A DNA stretch of 64,000 bases from Mycolicibacterium arabiense (GCF_010731815.2 NZ_AP022593.1:3286001-3350000), one strand, 5' to 3'. Positions 8,273-17,405 are shown, numbered from the stretch's first letter. The notes: generated from the letters alone by a model not told the origin. Translations and numbers: made by a program.

Positions 8273-9303
8273 GCACGAACTCGGACGTCGACCAGGAACT
8301 GCGTCAACTCGTCGACGACATCGGCCGTCGCTCCCTCGACGCGCGACCGTCGACGCCGACGGTTCCCGAGACCGTCGACGACGAGGCGTGGCGGGCGCTC
8401 GAGGAGACCGGGCTGGCCCGCCTCCTGAGCGGTGGTGACGCGGGGCCCACCGAGGTGGCGGTCGTGCTGCACGGGCTCGCCCGCCACAGCGTCGCTGCGC
8501 CGCTGCCCGAGACCGACGTGCTGGCCGGGTGGCTGGCCGGCGCCGCTGACCTGTCCGTCCCCGCGGACGGTCCGATGACGGTCGCCATGGGTTCGGGATC
8601 CGTCGCCGACGGACGGCTGGTCGGGATTGCGGCCTCGGTGCCATGGCCGCCGGTGCCCACCGTGCTGCTGGCCGCCCGTACCGACGACGCGACGTATGCC
8701 GCCGTGCTGCCGGATGCAGCCATCGACGTCACGGCCAACCTCGCCGGGGAACCGCGCGGCACAATCGAATTCGACGTCGCCATCGATGACGCTGTGCGCC
8801 TGCCGGTGACCGTCCACGACGAGCTGATGCGCCGCGGCGCGTGGGCGCGCTGCGTCCAGATGGTCGGCGCCTTCGACGCCGCTGCCGCGCTGACCGCGAC
8901 GCACGTCCGCGAACGCACGCAGTTTGGCCGCCCGCTGGCCGCGTTCCAGGCCGTGCAGCACGCGCTGGCGGGGCTGCTCGGCGAAGTCGAAGGCGCCCGC
9001 GCCGTCACGGCTTTGGCGACCGCCGCAGTCGCCGACTACGGCTTCGGCGGCGCGCAGGCCGACTACGCGGTGACGGCGGCGAAGATCGCCGTCGGCCGGG
9101 CGGTCACCCCCGTAACCACCACCGCACACCAGCTGCACGGCGCGATCGGCGTGACCATCGAGCACCGGCTGTGGCTGGCGACGATGCGCGCCCGCAGCTG
9201 GTCCGACGAGTTCGGCACCGCCGGTGTGCACGCCCGTCGCCTCGGGCGTCTCGCGTTGAGCGGCGATCCCTGGGATCTAGTCGTCGGGCGCGTCGAGGTC
9301 TGA
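8269..9303 (+). CDS. acyl-CoA dehydrogenase, partner subunit
   Basis: A 344-residue acyl-CoA dehydrogenase-like protein. The N-terminal half is divergent and lacks the clear FAD-loop motifs of its neighbour. The C-terminal helical bundle is well kept: THVRERTQFGRPLAAFQAVQH and the TTAHQLHGAIGVTIEHRLWL helix. The ATG overlaps the stop of the upstream acyl-CoA dehydrogenase by four bases, so the two products should be made in equal amounts. I infer a heteromeric enzyme with the 7106 gene. The substrate is unknown. Confidence 0.85.
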   Translation: MSTNSDVDQELRQLVDDIGRRSLDARPSTPTVPETVDDEAWRALEETGLARLLSGGDAGPTEVAVVLHGLARHSVAAPLPETDVLAGWLAGAADLSVPADGPMTVAMGSGSVADGRLVGIAASVPWPPVPTVLLAARTDDATYAAVLPDAAIDVTANLAGEPRGTIEFDVAIDDAVRLPVTVHDELMRRGAWARCVQMVGAFDAAAALTATHVRERTQFGRPLAAFQAVQHALAGLLGEVEGARAVTALATAAVADYGFGGAQADYAVTAAKIAVGRAVTPVTTTAHQLHGAIGVTIEHRLWLATMRARSWSDEFGTAGVHARRLGRLALSGDPWDLVVGRVEV

Positions 9304-9304
9304 C

Positions 9305-10138
9305 TCAGGAGTCGAGCACCTGCTTGACGCGGGCCTCGACGACACTGCGGTCCCCCAGGTCGTCGAGGTCGACACCGAAGCGTTCGCCGAGCTGGTCGAG
9401 GACCTCGCTCGCCGACTCGAGCCGGATCTTCTCGCTGCCGTCGGCTCGGTGGATCGCCAGGTTACGGCCGCGCAGGTTGTAGCGGGCGTCGTCGGTGACC
9501 AGGGCCGCGGACAGTCCGACCACGAAGACCGACGCGGGATGCGTTGAGACGTACCAGCTTCCGACCTCCAGGTCGATGCGCGGCTGCGGCCGGGTGCCGA
9601 AGGCGTAGAGCGGCTGCCACTCGCCGCGCACCTGCGCCTGTAGGATCAGCTGCTCGTCATCGGCCGCCACGATGCGGTAGGGCTCGTGCCGGGTCTGCTG
9701 GACCGGCCCTGCTTCGAGGCGGATGGGCGACGTGAGCGTCTGCCCGCCGAAGCCGACGTCGACCAGGAACGGCCCGTCCTCCCCAGGCACGGTCACCGAC
9801 AGCACGTTGTGGGTCATCGCGGGCAGCGGCGCGTCGGGGGCCGACATCCACACCACCCTGCCTGCGAGATGTTCGACGCCGTAGCCGAGCGCCTCGAGCA
9901 CGTAACCCATCAGGCCGTTGTGCTCGTAGCAGTAGCCGCCCCGCCTGCGGTCGACCAGTTTGTCGGTCAGCACGGGTGCGCCCAGGTCGTCGACCGGGAC
10001 GCCCAGCAACGGGTCGAGATTCTCGAACGGGATCGTCCGGCCGTGCCCGGCGACCAGCGCGTGCAGCGTCTCCAGAGTCGGATCCACGGGTCCGACGTGG
10101 CCGATCCGGTCGAGGTATGCGCCTGTCTCGAGTGTCAT
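9305..10138 (-). CDS. nat: arylamine N-acetyltransferase
   Basis: A 277-residue NAT that transfers acetyl from acetyl-CoA to arylamines, arylhydrazines and isoniazid-like drugs. All family landmarks are present: RRGGYCYEHNG with nucleophile Cys70, THNVLS with His110, and VDVGFGGQTL with Asp127, counting from ATG 10138. That start gives the usual length; a further in-frame start at 10159 is less likely. In M. tuberculosis nat lies in the cholesterol-catabolism operon, whereas here it stands alone, convergent with the acyl-CoA dehydrogenase pair with one base between the stops. Cytoplasmic. Confidence 0.95.
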   Translation of the reverse strand: MTLETGAYLDRIGHVGPVDPTLETLHALVAGHGRTIPFENLDPLLGVPVDDLGAPVLTDKLVDRRRGGYCYEHNGLMGYVLEALGYGVEHLAGRVVWMSAPDAPLPAMTHNVLSVTVPGEDGPFLVDVGFGGQTLTSPIRLEAGPVQQTRHEPYRIVAADDEQLILQAQVRGEWQPLYAFGTRPQPRIDLEVGSWYVSTHPASVFVVGLSAALVTDDARYNLRGRNLAIHRADGSEKIRLESASEVLDQLGERFGVDLDDLGDRSVVEARVKQVLDS

Positions 10139-10252
10139 GACTCCATGGTGCGACCTCAACGCGGGTTGAGGTCAACACCCCGGCGGAGGCCGCCGACCTG
10201 CACTCGCCTGCCGGTTTGTGCGCTGGCAGGACCCTCACAGCACAATGGATGC

Positions 10253-10741
10253 ATGGGCAAGATGACGTATGCGCTAGTCACGGCTGCGACGGCGCTGGCA
10301 ATCGCCAACCCGGCGGTGGCCTCGGCAGCCCCGGATGGCGGCTCGGGCAAGACCCTGGTGCCGCTCCTCAGCAACTACAAGTCGTGCGACTTCATCGAGT
10401 CGAACTGGGTCGACGCGCGGGGCTACGGCCGCGGCACCGCCCACGTCAGTTCGACGGGGTCGACCGTGTCGGCAGACGTCGACCTGGCGACCGGCCAGCC
10501 CAACACGCACTACGACGTCCGGATCATCCAGCTCCCGCGGCCGTCCATCGGCTGCGCGCCCGGCGCCCCTGGCGTGATCACCGGCAGCTTGCAGACCGAC
10601 GGCATCGGCGCCGGCAGGACCACGCTCTCGGGCCCCGTCCAAGAGGGCGCCACCGGCGCGTGGATCATCATGCAGCGGCCCGCGCAGTTCTCGCAGACTC
10701 CGGCGGAGTTCTACACCTCGGAGTTCGTCGCCAAGATCTGA
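10253..10741 (+). CDS. small secreted protein of unknown function
   Basis: A 162-residue protein with a Sec signal peptide (MTYALVTAATALAIANPAVASAAP, cleavage near the AAP) and a mature part of about 135 residues. The mature part has two cysteines (in YKSCDFIESNW and PSIGCAPGAPG) that could form one disulphide, and is otherwise beta-rich with many Ser, Thr and Gly. No catalytic motif is visible. ATG 10253 and ATG 10262 are both possible. It ends about 60 bases before the KstR-type operator of the next operon, so it is probably a separate transcript. I do not recognise a named family. Confidence 0.7.
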   Translation: MGKMTYALVTAATALAIANPAVASAAPDGGSGKTLVPLLSNYKSCDFIESNWVDARGYGRGTAHVSSTGSTVSADVDLATGQPNTHYDVRIIQLPRPSIGCAPGAPGVITGSLQTDGIGAGRTTLSGPVQEGATGAWIIMQRPAQFSQTPAEFYTSEFVAKI

Positions 10742-10804
10742 GCGACCCGAGCGGGCCAAAACCACCCATTTGGCCTGCCACGACACCCCCGCTACCATGG
10801 AAAC

Positions 10805-10818
10805 TAGAACACGTTCCA
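10805..10818. promoter_or_regulatory. KstR-type operator
   Basis: TAGAACACGTTCCA matches the consensus TNNAACNNGTTNNA of the mycobacterial cholesterol repressor KstR at every fixed position. It lies 19 bases before the GTG of the acyltransferase, where a repressor would block the promoter. I infer control of the acyltransferase-fadD12-lipO operon by KstR. Confidence 0.75.
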
Positions 10819-10836
10819 ATTCCAGCAGGGGGATCC

Positions 10837-11658
10837 GTGGGCGCGAACGACGTCGAACCGACCGAGGTCACATCGACAGGGATAACCAAGTGGGATCCGG
10901 GCCTCACCGAAAAGGTGATGGGCTGGATCCGACCACTGATCAAGGGCTACCACCGCGCTGAGGTGCGGGGTCTCGACAACGTGCCGCCCGGCGGCGTGCT
11001 CGTCGTGTCGAACCACTCAGGCGGACTGTTCGCCATGGACGTGCCGGTGTTCGCCACCGACTTCTACGCGAAGTACGGCTACGAACGCCCGGTCTACACA
11101 CTCGGATTCGACCTGCTGTTCGTCGGACCCACCGCCGAGCTGTTCAAGAAGACCGGCTTCATCCCGGCCAACCACGAGAACGCCGACGAGGCCCTGCGGA
11201 CCGGCGGCGTCGTCATCGTCTTTCCCGGCGGCGACTACGACGTGTACCGACCGACGCTGTCCCGCAACAAGATCGATTTCGGCGGCCGAACCGGCTACAT
11301 CCGCGCCGCACTCAACGCAGGCGTGCCGATCGTTCCGTCGGTGTCGATCGGCGGCCAGGAGAGCCAGATCTACCTCACCCGCGGCACCGCTCTCGCGAAG
11401 ACTCTGCGCCTCGACAAGCTGGTGCGCGCGAAGATCCTGCCCGTCTCGATCGGGTTCCCGTTCGGCCTTTCCGCAGTGCTGCCGGTCAACGTGCCCCTTC
11501 CGACCAAGATCGTCACGCAAGTGCTGCCGCCCATCGACATCGTCGCGGAGTTCGGCGAGGACCCCGACATCGACGAGGTCGACGCCCACATCCGGCACGT
11601 GATGCAAACGGCCCTCGACGAACTCGCGCGAGAACGCCGCCTGCCGGTTCTCGGCTGA
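10837..11658 (+). CDS. PlsC/MGAT-like acyltransferase
   Basis: A 273-residue lysophospholipid acyltransferase-superfamily protein, expected to move an acyl group from acyl-CoA to a glycerol-type or other hydroxyl acceptor. Seen: VVSNHSGGLFAMDVP in place of the usual NHX4D, with seven residues between His and Asp, and FPGGDYDVYRP in place of FPEGTR. These changes point to the MGAT/TMEM68-like branch. GTG 10837 follows AGCAGGGGG. First gene of an operon with fadD12 and lipO, the same set I recall as Rv1428c-Rv1426c. Activation by the FadD, release by LipO and re-esterification here would fit one lipid-remodelling unit. Confidence 0.85.
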   Translation: MGANDVEPTEVTSTGITKWDPGLTEKVMGWIRPLIKGYHRAEVRGLDNVPPGGVLVVSNHSGGLFAMDVPVFATDFYAKYGYERPVYTLGFDLLFVGPTAELFKKTGFIPANHENADEALRTGGVVIVFPGGDYDVYRPTLSRNKIDFGGRTGYIRAALNAGVPIVPSVSIGGQESQIYLTRGTALAKTLRLDKLVRAKILPVSIGFPFGLSAVLPVNVPLPTKIVTQVLPPIDIVAEFGEDPDIDEVDAHIRHVMQTALDELARERRLPVLG

Positions 11659-11679
11659 GGCGACGGGAGACGACGGACA

Positions 11680-13323
11680 GTGGCTCTCACCGACCGCCTG
11701 ACCTCGACCATCGGCCTGGTCACCACGATGGCCCGCGCCGGGGTCATCGCGCCCATGCGACCGGACCGCTATATTCGCGTCGCCGCGGCCATGGCACGCG
11801 AGAACATGGGCATCACCTCGGGTTTCGCAGCGGCCGCGCAGCGCTGCCCTGACCGCCCCGGTCTCGTCGACGAGATCGGCACCCTGACGTGGCGCGAGAT
11901 CGACCAGCGCGCAGACGCTTTGGCGACCGGTCTGCAGGAACTGGCCGGCGGGACGCCTGGCACGGTCGGCATCATGGCTCGCAATCACCGCGGTTTCGTC
12001 GAGGCGCTGATCGCCGCCCACCGCATCGGCGCCGACGTCCTGCTGCTCAACACGTCGTTCGCCGGCCCCGCGCTCGCCGAAGTGGTGACGCGCGAGGGTG
12101 CCGACGCGATGATCTACGACGAGGAGTTCACCCCGACCGTCGACCGCGCCCTGGCCGACGCACCGGATGCGGTGCGCATCGTGGCGTGGGCAGATGGGGA
12201 CGAGCACGCCCACACCGTCGAGGGCCTGATCGCCGCCAACCTCGGCCGCACCCCGCAGCGGGCCACCGCCAAGAGCAAGACCATCCTGCTGACGTCGGGC
12301 ACCACCGGAACGCCCAAGGGCGCCAGCCACTCCGGCGGCGGACCCGACACGCTCAAGGCCATCCTCGACCGCACGCCGTGGCATGCGGAGGAGACCACGG
12401 TGATCGTCGCGCCCATGTTCCACGCGTGGGGCTTTTCGCAGCTGGCCTTCGCCGCGTCGATGGCATGCACCATCGTCACGCGGCGCAAGTTCGACCCCGA
12501 GGCCACCCTCGCGCTGATCGACACGCACCGGGCGACCGGATTGTGCGTCGTGCCGGTGATGTTCGACCGCATCATGGACCTGCCGCCGGCCGTGCTGGCC
12601 CGCTACAGCGGTCGCACGCTGCGCTTCGCCGCGGCATCGGGTTCGCGCATGCGTCCCGACGTGGTCACCGCGTTCATGGACCAGTTTGGCGACGTCATCT
12701 ACAACAACTACAACGCCACCGAAGCCGGCATGATCGCCACGGCCACACCAGAAGACCTGCGCGCCGCGCCCGACACCGCAGGCCGGCCCGCCGAGGGCAC
12801 GGACGTCAAGATCCTCGACGCCGAGTTCCGCGAACTGCGCACCGGCGAGGTGGGGTCGATCTACGTGCGCAACTCCACCCAGTTCGACGGCTACACCTCC
12901 GGCACCACCAAGGACTTCCACGAGGACTACATGTCCTCGGGCGACGTCGGCTACCTCGACGCCGCAGGCCGTCTGTTCGTCGTGGGCCGCGACGACGAGA
13001 TGATCGTCTCGGGCGGCGAGAACGTCTACCCCATCGAGGTCGAGAAGACGCTCGCCAACCACCCCGACGTGGCCGAAGCGTCCGTGCTGGGCGTCGACGA
13101 CGCGGAGTACGGGCAGCGTCTGGCGGCGTTCGTCGTACTGACTCCCGGCGCGTCGGCAACCGCCGATTCGCTCAAGGCCTACGTCCGCGAGAACCTCGCC
13201 AACTACAAGGTGCCGCGCTCCATCACGGTCCTGGAAGGTTTGCCACGGGGCAGCACTGGAAAGATTCTCCGTCGTGAGCTTCAAGATCTCCTCGACTCGG
13301 ACGGCGATGGGTCTCAGACGTAA
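11680..13323 (+). CDS. fadD12: fatty acyl-CoA/AMP ligase, FadD12-like
   Basis: A 547-residue member of the ANL superfamily. It activates a carboxylic acid to acyl-AMP and then to acyl-CoA. Motifs in order: LLTSGTTGTPKGASHS (AMP-binding P-loop), NYNATEAGM (A5), YMSSGDVGYLD with the ribose-binding Asp, and LPRGSTGKILRRELQ with the catalytic lysine. It starts at GTG 11680, 21 bases after the acyltransferase. Its last 50 bases overlap the start of lipO, so the two are likely coupled. The assignment as FadD12 rests on the gene neighbourhood and length. The natural acid is unknown, though a KstR operator upstream suggests a steroid-linked or fatty substrate. Confidence 0.9.
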   Translation: MALTDRLTSTIGLVTTMARAGVIAPMRPDRYIRVAAAMARENMGITSGFAAAAQRCPDRPGLVDEIGTLTWREIDQRADALATGLQELAGGTPGTVGIMARNHRGFVEALIAAHRIGADVLLLNTSFAGPALAEVVTREGADAMIYDEEFTPTVDRALADAPDAVRIVAWADGDEHAHTVEGLIAANLGRTPQRATAKSKTILLTSGTTGTPKGASHSGGGPDTLKAILDRTPWHAEETTVIVAPMFHAWGFSQLAFAASMACTIVTRRKFDPEATLALIDTHRATGLCVVPVMFDRIMDLPPAVLARYSGRTLRFAAASGSRMRPDVVTAFMDQFGDVIYNNYNATEAGMIATATPEDLRAAPDTAGRPAEGTDVKILDAEFRELRTGEVGSIYVRNSTQFDGYTSGTTKDFHEDYMSSGDVGYLDAAGRLFVVGRDDEMIVSGGENVYPIEVEKTLANHPDVAEASVLGVDDAEYGQRLAAFVVLTPGASATADSLKAYVRENLANYKVPRSITVLEGLPRGSTGKILRRELQDLLDSDGDGSQT

Positions 13324-14566
13324 GCGCAGACGCCCCCGGAGCAGCACCGCCACCGACATCACGTCGTTGGTACGTGCCACCGCAGAAGTACTCAACGCCG
13401 CCAACGCCGTACAGCCCCTGGGGCGCGAGGGCTACGTCACCATCCCGGTGTTCTTCCTGGGGTGGCCCACCGGCGAGGCCGCGCCGGTCATAGCCGGTGC
13501 CTCGGTGCTCGACGCGCTGCGGCGCGGCATTCGCGGCGACTTCTCCAGCCGCAGCGGTCGAGCCGCGCTGGCGCTCACCGCAGCGTCGTGGGGTCTGCTC
13601 GGCTACGTCTACTACCGCAACAAGAAGTCGCAGCCGTCCTTCGAGGAACCGCTGCGCGAGGCCCTCGGTGACGACTACGCCGCCGTGGCCAAGGAGGAGC
13701 GGCGCCGTCGGCCCGGCGGCGTGTTGCGCACCTCCTGGGCGCGACGGGCGTACGTCAAGAAGACCGACGTCGTGCGCTACGGGCCGCACCGGGTGAACGT
13801 CGCCGACATCTGGCACCGCGCCGACCTGCCCCGCGACGGCAAGGCGCCTGTGCTGCTCCAGGTGCCTGGCGGTGCCTGGGCGATCGGCATGCGCCGGCCG
13901 CAGGCCTACCCGCTGATGAGTCATCTCGCCGAGCGCGGCTGGATCTGCGTGTCGATGGCCTACCGGATCAGCCCGCGCAACAGCTGGCCGGCACACATCG
14001 TCGACGTCAAGCGCGCGTTGGCCTGGGTCAGGGAGAACATCGCCGACTACGGCGGCGACCCCGAGTCGATCTCGATCACCGGCGGCTCGGCGGGCGGTCA
14101 CCTCTGCGCGTTGGCGGCGCTCACGCCGAACGAGCCGCAGTGGCAGCCGGGTTTCGAGGACGTGGACACCTCGGTGGTGTGCGCGGTGCCGATCTACGGC
14201 CGCTACGACTGGTTCACCGGCGAGGGCTCGGGCCGGCCGGAGTTCCTCTCGATTCTGCAGAAGTTCATCGTCAAGAAGCCGTTCGCGGGCAACCGTCAGC
14301 TGTATCTCGACGCCTCGCCCATCACCAGGGTGCGGGCGGACGCGCCGCCGTTCTACGTGCTGCACGGTGAGGACGACTCGATCATCCCGGTCCGAGAGGG
14401 GCGCGAATTCGTCGAGGCGCTCAAGGCGGTGTCGAACAATCCCGTCGTCTACAGCGAGATCCCGCACGCACAGCACGCGTTCGACTTCTTCGGCTCGCCG
14501 CACGGCGACTACACGGCCCAGGCCGTCGGCCGGTTCCTCGACTGGGTGCGGGCGAAGCGCACCTAG
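13274..14566 (+). CDS. lipO: alpha/beta hydrolase esterase, LipO-like
   Basis: A 430-residue carboxylesterase of the hormone-sensitive-lipase group. Seen: VPGGAWAIGM as the oxyanion segment, TGGSAGGHLC with the nucleophile Ser, GEDDSIIPV with the acid and PHAQHAFDFF with the His. A 130-residue N-terminal extension holds a hydrophobic segment (ALALTAASWGLLGYVYY), so membrane attachment is likely. GTG 13274 overlaps fadD12 by 50 bases, and an in-frame ATG at 13307 is the alternative. Third gene of the KstR-type operon. The convergent WS/DGAT gene ends nine bases away. A second esterase of the same subfamily lies at 16048-17271. Confidence 0.88.
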   Translation: MSFKISSTRTAMGLRRKRRRPRSSTATDITSLVRATAEVLNAANAVQPLGREGYVTIPVFFLGWPTGEAAPVIAGASVLDALRRGIRGDFSSRSGRAALALTAASWGLLGYVYYRNKKSQPSFEEPLREALGDDYAAVAKEERRRRPGGVLRTSWARRAYVKKTDVVRYGPHRVNVADIWHRADLPRDGKAPVLLQVPGGAWAIGMRRPQAYPLMSHLAERGWICVSMAYRISPRNSWPAHIVDVKRALAWVRENIADYGGDPESISITGGSAGGHLCALAALTPNEPQWQPGFEDVDTSVVCAVPIYGRYDWFTGEGSGRPEFLSILQKFIVKKPFAGNRQLYLDASPITRVRADAPPFYVLHGEDDSIIPVREGREFVEALKAVSNNPVVYSEIPHAQHAFDFFGSPHGDYTAQAVGRFLDWVRAKRT

Positions 14567-14575
14567 CGGCAGGCG

Positions 14576-15994
14576 CTACTGCGCCATCGCCGACGGCACG
14601 ACAGTCAGTTCCTCGGAAAGCCCTGCCGCGCGCCGGATCTCGACGAACGCCGCCACCATGGCGTCGGTGAGTTCGTGGGGGTCTTCGAGTGTGGCGCCGT
14701 CGCTGAGCACCGAGATGTTCAGCTGGTCGACGTAGCTCCACACCGTGATGTTCAGGCCGCTGCCGGTGGTCAACGGGCCCACCGAATAGATCTCGGTGAC
14801 CAGTGCGCCACCCACCCGGCCGTGTTCGCGAGGCCCGGGCACGTTCGAGATCGGCAGGTTCAGGACCTTGTTCTGGCCGTCCTTCTCGGCGAGCCAGTGG
14901 AACAGCTTCTCGGCGGGTGCCGGTGGGAAGTACGCCGACCAGCGGCTCACCAGCTCCGGGCCCATCAGATGGTGGGTCTCCTTGGCGTCGACGGCAGCGT
15001 CGTGCACGGCCCGTACCCGCTCCAGCGGATCGTCGAGCTGGATGGGCACCACCATCATGACACCGGTGAAGTAGTTGCCCGACAACCGTTCTCGGGAAAA
15101 GTCGAAACTGACCGGAACCGAGGCCAGCAGCGGATGGTCGGCGTGACCGTCGTACTTCAGCGACAGTTCGCGCAGCGCTCCCGCCGAGATCGCGAGCACC
15201 ATGTCGTTGATCGTGACGTCGAGATGCTTACCGGTCTGCTTCACGTCGGCCAGCGCCAACGTGGCGGTGGCGAACTTGCGTTGGGCGTCGACGCGGTGAT
15301 TCATGAACGACGGCGGTGGGGTGAAGGGACGCGTGAGTTCTGGGGACAACTTCTTGTCGCTCTTGCGCACCCGGCTCAGTCCCTGGGCGGTGTACTGCAC
15401 GACGCCGGGAAACCGCCGGATCTGGCGGAGGTGATCGAAGAACGCGGTACGCACGAGTTCGGGCTTCTCCGGCGGCGGGTCGGTGGCATACGAGTCGCGG
15501 TCGGCCTGCGGGTCGGCCGAGAGGTCCATGCCGCGCGCCAACAGGTTCGCCGAGGCGACGCCGTCTGCGAGCGCGTGGTGGATCTTGCCCAGGACGGCGA
15601 TCCGGCCGTTGGCGAGGCCCTCGATGAAGTACATCTCCCACAGCGGGCGGCTGCGATCCAGTGCGGTGCTGGCGATCTCTCCGATGGCGGCGTCGAGTTC
15701 GCGGCGGCCGCCGGGGCTCGCGACCCGGTACGACCGCACGTGGTACTCGAGATCGACCTCGCAGTTCTCCCGCCACATGGGGTGGTGAAACTTGAACGGG
15801 ATGTCGACGAGTTCGTAGCGGAACGGATCGAGTTTGTAGAGCCTGCCGTGGATGACCTGACGGAACTCGTCGATGCCGAACTGACGGCCCTTCAGCTCCG
15901 ATATGTCGATCACCGCGAGCTTCAGGGTGTGCATGTGCACGGTGGGCGTCTCGCTGTACAGCAGCACCGCGTCCCACCCGCTGAGCCTCTTCAT
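14576..15994 (-). CDS. wax ester synthase/diacylglycerol acyltransferase (WS/DGAT), Rv0221-like
   Basis: A 472-residue O-acyltransferase that joins acyl-CoA to diacylglycerol or a fatty alcohol, giving storage lipid. The active-site motif is KIHHALADGVASA (HHXXXDG). Also seen are the N-terminal LSGWDAVLLY start and the late NLPISNVPGPREHG motif shared by the family. ATG 15994 follows a purine-rich stretch. The LipC-type esterase lies directly upstream on the same strand, 53 bases away, the same pair I recall as Rv0220-Rv0221. It converges on lipO. Peripheral inner-membrane or lipid-droplet location is expected. Confidence 0.92.
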   Translation of the reverse strand: MKRLSGWDAVLLYSETPTVHMHTLKLAVIDISELKGRQFGIDEFRQVIHGRLYKLDPFRYELVDIPFKFHHPMWRENCEVDLEYHVRSYRVASPGGRRELDAAIGEIASTALDRSRPLWEMYFIEGLANGRIAVLGKIHHALADGVASANLLARGMDLSADPQADRDSYATDPPPEKPELVRTAFFDHLRQIRRFPGVVQYTAQGLSRVRKSDKKLSPELTRPFTPPPSFMNHRVDAQRKFATATLALADVKQTGKHLDVTINDMVLAISAGALRELSLKYDGHADHPLLASVPVSFDFSRERLSGNYFTGVMMVVPIQLDDPLERVRAVHDAAVDAKETHHLMGPELVSRWSAYFPPAPAEKLFHWLAEKDGQNKVLNLPISNVPGPREHGRVGGALVTEIYSVGPLTTGSGLNITVWSYVDQLNISVLSDGATLEDPHELTDAMVAAFVEIRRAAGLSEELTVVPSAMAQ

Positions 15995-16047
15995 CGGCTG
16001 CCTGCCTCGGACCGATGAGCGCTTGTGCTGGGAGCCATGACGCGAGG

Positions 16048-17271
16048 CTATATAACCTGCTTGTCGCCCATCACCGAATGGTTGCGATGAACCTGGTTGA
16101 GGAACAGGCCGATTGCCGTCGCCATGGGTCCGGTGCGCGCGCCGTCGGTCATGTCGAAGCCGTGGCCTGCGCCAGGCAGCTCGACGTAGCTCACCACCGA
16201 AAGCGAAACCCGCTTGAGCTTCTCGACGAAGTCCCGCGCCTGCTTCACCGGTATCACCGTGTCGCCGGAGCCGTGCACCACCAGGAACGGCGGCGCGTCG
16301 GAGTGCACGCGGGCCAGCGGCGACGCCTTGCGGAACACCTCGGGGTGCTTGTCGATCTTGCGGTTGACCACAACGCGCTCGAGGAAGTCGACGAAGCGCG
16401 CGCGCTCGACCGTCGAACGGTCCTCCCAGCAGTACCGGCCGTAGATGCCGATGACGGCGTCCACCGAGGTGTCGGAACCCTCGGGCAGGTCGGCCTGCAT
16501 CTCGGGGTCGTTGGCGGTCAGGCCGGCCAGCGCGGCCAGGTGGCCACCGGCCGACGTGCCGGAGATGGCCACGAAGTTGCGGTCGCCGCCGAACTTGTCG
16601 ACGTTGGCCCGCGCCCATGCGATGGCCGTCTTCACGTCGGTGATGTGTTGCGGCCAGCGGTTGTTCGGGGCGACGCGGTAGTCGATGGACAGGCACACCC
16701 AGCCCATCTCGGCGAGGTGGGACATCAGCGCGTAGCCCTGCAGGATCCGGCTGCCGTGCACCCATGCTCCACCGGGAAGGAAGATCAGGACGGGCGCGGG
16801 CTGCGCGGGCAGCTCCTTGGGACGCCACACGTCGAGCACCTGGCTGGGGTGATCGCCGTAGCGCACCGAACTCCGGTACACGTTTCGGCGGTGCTCCAGC
16901 GCCTTCCACACCGGCGGGGTGCGGTCGGGCTCCGGCCATTCGGTGTCGAGTGCCTCGGTGTTGACCACGCCGCGAAGCGCAGCCTGAGCGACGGCGTTGG
17001 CCTGATCGCGCTCCTGCTTCTTGGCCTCGCCGATGCCGGGGGTGAACCAGGACTTCGCGGCCGCGGAGACGAACTCGGGCATGACTCGCACGCCCCAGAT
17101 GCTCATGGCCGTCATGCCGCCGAGGGGTTCGAGATGCTTGCCCACCACCGGGAGCGACGTCGCGCCCACGCTCATGGCCAGCAGATAGTCCGATGGACCG
17201 GCCTCCATCAACCAGCGGAGGCGGGTGGTCATCGTCGGGCCTGGGTACCGGACATCCGGTCGCGCCGTCAT
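16048..17271 (-). CDS. lipC: alpha/beta hydrolase esterase, LipC-like
   Basis: A 407-residue esterase related to the LipO-like protein at 13274. Seen: LPGGAWVHGS oxyanion segment, SGTSAGGHLAAL with nucleophile Ser, HGSGDTVIPV with the Asp and GAGHGFDM with the His. The N-terminal 130 residues include a hydrophobic stretch around LAMSVGATSLPVVG, so it may sit at the envelope. ATG 17271 gives MTARPDVRYPG; ATG 17232 is a later alternative. It is divergent from the fused acyl-CoA dehydrogenase, and the CRP-type site at 17353 could serve either gene. Forms a transcription unit with the WS/DGAT. Confidence 0.88.
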   Translation of the reverse strand: MTARPDVRYPGPTMTTRLRWLMEAGPSDYLLAMSVGATSLPVVGKHLEPLGGMTAMSIWGVRVMPEFVSAAAKSWFTPGIGEAKKQERDQANAVAQAALRGVVNTEALDTEWPEPDRTPPVWKALEHRRNVYRSSVRYGDHPSQVLDVWRPKELPAQPAPVLIFLPGGAWVHGSRILQGYALMSHLAEMGWVCLSIDYRVAPNNRWPQHITDVKTAIAWARANVDKFGGDRNFVAISGTSAGGHLAALAGLTANDPEMQADLPEGSDTSVDAVIGIYGRYCWEDRSTVERARFVDFLERVVVNRKIDKHPEVFRKASPLARVHSDAPPFLVVHGSGDTVIPVKQARDFVEKLKRVSLSVVSYVELPGAGHGFDMTDGARTGPMATAIGLFLNQVHRNHSVMGDKQVI

Positions 17272-17352
17272 TGCGCGACCATACCCCCGGTTAGCCGTTG
17301 GCAAACGACAACTCCGTCAACTTGTCTACCCATCGCGCGCTGACCTGCAATC

Positions 17353-17368
17353 TGTGAACCACATCACA
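17353..17368. promoter_or_regulatory. CRP/FNR-type binding site
   Basis: TGTGAACCACATCACA is a perfect TGTGA-N6-TCACA palindrome, the form bound by mycobacterial CRP (Rv3676 type). Its centre is about 45 bases before GTG 17406. TTAGGT at 17393-17398 ends seven bases before that GTG, which suggests a leaderless transcript. The site could activate the acyl-CoA dehydrogenase, or act on the divergent esterase from about 80 bases upstream of its start. Confidence 0.7.
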
Positions 17369-17405
17369 GCCTGTGCAACCGCCCAACGGTGGTTAGGTCG
17401 AGCCC

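Noticed and set aside
11017..13404. A nearly 800-codon frame opposite fadD12
   Set aside because: Shadow frame of the fadD12 and acyltransferase genes, whose motifs are clear.
14576..16939. A 787-codon minus-strand frame joining the WS/DGAT and the esterase region
   Set aside because: Only the part from ATG 15994 matches the acyltransferase family. The upstream part overlaps the LipC-like gene in another frame on the same strand and is Arg-rich.
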